The notes beneath the pieces were generated by a model. It was not told the DNA's origin, searched no databases, and worked only from the letters and a program-made list of their open reading frames with translations. A program made the position numbers and the translations under genes. Positions 6,246-7,559 of a stretch of 7,559 bases of DNA are shown here, piece by piece. The DNA comes from an uncultured Prevotellaceae bacterium. Lineage in GTDB: Bacteria; Bacteroidota; Bacteroidia; Bacteroidales; Bacteroidaceae. How positions within the stretch are numbered: position 1 is the stretch's first letter; each line of letters starts with the position of its first letter. The stretch is from the NCBI GenBank assembly GCA_947303695.1, contig CAMYYX010000082.1:1-7559 (forward strand), read 5' to 3'.

Positions 6246-6944
6246 TTACTGAGCAGCCTCCTTGTTAGCTGCATCAATCATAGCCTTTGATGCATAGAGG
6301 AATACCTCTACACGACGGTTCTGCTGACGACCAGCTGCTGTGCTATTATCAGCAACAGGCTGAGTTGAACCAGCACCACCTACAGACTTGATCTGTGAAG
6401 CACTTGCACCACACTGCTTGAGATAAGCCTCAACAGACTGAGCACGCTTCTCTGAGAGTGGGTTGTTGATTGCATCAGAACCAGTGTTGTCGGTATGACC
6501 AACAATTGCAACATCGATGTCTGGGTTAGCATTGAGCACATCGTTGGCAAACTTCTGGAGAGAAGTCTTAGCTGCAGCATTGAGGTCAGACTTGTTTGTT
6601 GCGAAGAGGATACCAGAGTCGAAAGTAACCTTAACAGCCTGAAGACCGTTAGCGTCCTTGATAGCCTCAACCTGTGCATTCTTAACTGCTTCAGCTGCTG
6701 CCTTAGCCTTGTCCATCTTCTTACCGATGATGACACCTGCACCTGTACCAACTGCACCACCTACGGCTGCACCGATAGCTGCGCCTTTGGCATCTTTACC
6801 AATTAAATAACCAGCGAGAGCTCCGAGAGCTGCGCCACCACCACCACCAAGAAGTCCACCCTTTGTGGCGTTGTTCATGTTACCACATCCTGAAAGGATG
6901 AGAAGAGCACTAAGTGCTACTGCAAGAAATTTAAAATTCTTCAT
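6246..6944 (-). CDS. OmpA-family lipoprotein with a glycine-zipper segment
   Basis: A 232-residue outer-envelope lipoprotein. Signal peptide 1-19 ends in lipobox LSGC (Cys20). Residues ~29-75 are a glycine-zipper stretch with repeated GxxxG spacing (GGGGGAALGALAGYLIG, AAIGAAVGGAVGTGAG), which may insert in or pack against membrane. A lysine- and alanine-rich linker (~75-100) is followed by an OmpA/MotB peptidoglycan-binding domain (~105-217) with VTFDSGILF, VGHTDNTGS (148-156), NPLSEKRAQSVEAYL (161-175, R167) and the QNRRVEVFL end (208-216). Such proteins tether the outer membrane to peptidoglycan by binding diaminopimelate. The C-terminal tail is short and charged. The gene is monocistronic by context: its own leader on one side and a strong terminator on the other. 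It is similar to YiaD-type lipoproteins, but I do not assign a symbol. Confidence 0.93.
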   Translation of the reverse strand: MKNFKFLAVALSALLILSGCGNMNNATKGGLLGGGGGAALGALAGYLIGKDAKGAAIGAAVGGAVGTGAGVIIGKKMDKAKAAAEAVKNAQVEAIKDANGLQAVKVTFDSGILFATNKSDLNAAAKTSLQKFANDVLNANPDIDVAIVGHTDNTGSDAINNPLSEKRAQSVEAYLKQCGASASQIKSVGGAGSTQPVADNSTAAGRQQNRRVEVFLYASKAMIDAANKEAAQ

Positions 6945-6976
6945 ACTTTAATTAATCGATTAAAAAAACATAAAGT
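6945..6976 (-). other. Nested inverted repeats in the leader of the OmpA-like gene
   Basis: TTAATCGATTAA (6952-6963) is a perfect 12-bp palindrome. It lies inside a wider pair, ACTTTA (6945-6950) and TAAAGT (6971-6976). On the minus-strand transcript the outer pair would form a stem ending directly at the AUG. It could be a translation- or stability-controlling leader fold, or a protein-binding site; the sequence alone cannot decide. Confidence 0.4.
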
Positions 6977-6985
6977 TTCCACGTG

Positions 6986-6993
6986 CAAATATC
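6986..6993 (-). promoter_or_regulatory. Weak -7 box candidate for the OmpA-like gene
   Basis: On the minus strand this reads GATATTTG followed by CA, matching the TTTG half but not the TA of TAnnTTTG. It lies 41 bp upstream of the start codon, a suitable distance. No clear -33 element was found, so the call is weak. Confidence 0.3.
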
Positions 6994-7027
6994 GGTATTT
7001 TTCTTGAAATAAAACTCATATTCATTA

Positions 7028-7060
7028 TTTTTTTTCATAAAAAAACGTTTTTTTTCGTTT
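7028..7060. other. Alternating T- and A-runs in the divergent intergenic region
   Basis: Runs of 8 T (7028-7035), 7 A (7039-7045) and 8 T (7048-7055) follow one another, and AAAAAAAC/GTTTTTTT forms a 16-bp palindrome (7039-7054). It lies between the divergent OmpA-like and proS genes, upstream of both promoter candidates. Stiff or bent A-tract DNA acting as an UP-like element is the likeliest role (inference). Confidence 0.5.
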
Positions 7061-7099
7061 TTCGCATACATTTACCTATGATGATAATGAATTAATTCG

Positions 7100-7107
7100 T
7101 AAATTTG
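7100..7107 (+). promoter_or_regulatory. Candidate -7 box for proS
   Basis: TAAATTTG is an exact TAnnTTTG match, 85 bp upstream of the proS start. The -33 position (about 7077-7080) reads TATG, a poor match to TTTG. It implies a leader of roughly 80 bases. Confidence 0.55.
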
Positions 7108-7120
7108 TACTCGATTTTGG

Positions 7121-7144
7121 ATGGCGAAAGCCAAAGCTGATTGA
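7121..7144 (+). CDS. Possible 7-codon leader mini-ORF before proS
   Basis: ATG GCG AAA GCC AAA GCT GAT TGA would encode MAKAKAD just after the predicted transcription start. It overlaps a small hairpin, TGGC-GAAA-GCCA (7122-7133), and a competing stem, TTTGG/CCAAA (7116-7120 with 7131-7135). It has no proline codons, so classical proline attenuation is not supported. It may be a chance ORF. Confidence 0.2.
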   Translation: MAKAKAD

Positions 7145-7192
7145 TTGAAGGTAATTATAATGTTTATAGGAATACACATTTAATAATATATT

Positions 7193-7559
7193 ATGGCAAC
7201 AGAACTTAAAGGGTTGACGAAACGTAGCGTCAACTATTCGCAGTGGTATAATGAATTGGTTGTAAAAGCAGAATTGGCAGAACAGGCAGATGTCCGTGGT
7301 TGTATGGTCATCCGTCCTTACGGTTACGCCATCTGGGAGAAGATTCAAAGTGAGTTAGACAAGAAATTCAAAGAGACAGGCGTACAAAACGCATATTTCC
7401 CACTGTTGATACCAAAGTCGTTCCTAAGCAAGGAAGCTGAACACGTAGAGGGATTTGCAAAGGAATGTGCCGTAGTGACCCATTACCGTCTGAAAACCAA
7501 CGAAACGCACGACGGCGTGGTGGTTGACCCTGCAGCGAAACTGGAAGAAGAACTCATCA
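7193..7559 (+). CDS. proS: Prolyl-tRNA synthetase, archaeal/eukaryotic type (5' part, runs off the window)
   Basis: The first 122 codons of a class II aminoacyl-tRNA synthetase that charges tRNA-Pro in the cytosol. The reading frame starts MATELKGLTKRSVNYSQWY and stays open to the window edge. It contains RPYGYAIWEKIQ, the YFPLLIPKSFLSKEAEHVEGF segment, KECAVVTHYRL and DPAAKLEEELI, which belong to the N-terminal part of the catalytic domain in ProRS of the archaeal/eukaryotic type, as found in Bacteroides and relatives. That type lacks the YbaK-like editing insertion of E. coli ProRS and is usually close to 490-500 residues, so about three quarters of the gene is missing on the right. The ATG at 7193 follows an A/T-rich leader without a Shine-Dalgarno sequence, as is normal in this phylum. 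It is transcribed away from the OmpA-like gene. Confidence 0.95.
   Translation, partial: MATELKGLTKRSVNYSQWYNELVVKAELAEQADVRGCMVIRPYGYAIWEKIQSELDKKFKETGVQNAYFPLLIPKSFLSKEAEHVEGFAKECAVVTHYRLKTNETHDGVVVDPAAKLEEELI

Noticed and set aside
7076..7348. 90-codon minus-strand open frame across the proS start
   Set aside because: It runs antisense to the conserved proS coding start and over its promoter candidate, with no domain seen.

Overview
The window looks like a chromosomal segment of a Bacteroidales bacterium, most likely Prevotella or a close relative. This is an inference from four things: a DUF4836-type lipoprotein, an archaeal/eukaryotic-type prolyl-tRNA synthetase with Bacteroides-like sequence, promoters resembling the Bacteroidetes -7 box TAnnTTTG, and A/T-rich start regions without clear Shine-Dalgarno sequences. 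No rRNA, tRNA, CRISPR array, transposase or phage gene was seen.

Layout. All genes except the last read leftward (minus strand). From right to left: proS (plus strand, 5' part only, cut by the window edge) is divergent from an OmpA-family glycine-zipper lipoprotein gene, across a 248-bp A/T-tract-rich intergenic region. The lipoprotein gene ends at a strong intrinsic terminator. Next is mtgA, a monofunctional peptidoglycan glycosyltransferase, then a 103-bp gap with a promoter candidate and a 14-bp palindrome. A tight leftward cluster follows: DUF4836 lipoprotein, ABC ATPase (28-bp gap), FtsX/MacB-like permease (68-bp gap), and an aminoglycoside-phosphotransferase-fold kinase fused to a RapZ C-terminal domain, whose start overlaps the permease end by 19 bp. 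At the left edge, right after the kinase stop codon, a four-helix-bundle (S23/IVP family) gene sits between two low-complexity repeat tracts that are inverted relative to each other and share a perfect 15-bp inverted repeat.

How the genes may work together. Much of the region concerns the cell envelope: a peptidoglycan-binding lipoprotein, a glycan-strand polymerase, a secreted lipoprotein, an ABC/permease pair of the type that works on lipoproteins, lipids or cell-wall enzymes, and an AmgK-like (cell-wall amino-sugar) kinase joined to the domain that in E. coli RapZ senses glucosamine-6-phosphate and binds small RNAs. A link between amino-sugar supply or recycling and envelope building is plausible but inferred.

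The two items most worth a second look are the kinase-RapZ fusion, possibly coupled to the ABC/lipoprotein cluster, and the four-helix-bundle gene inside inverted repeat tracts, which looks like a small repeat-bounded cassette with no recognisable transposase.
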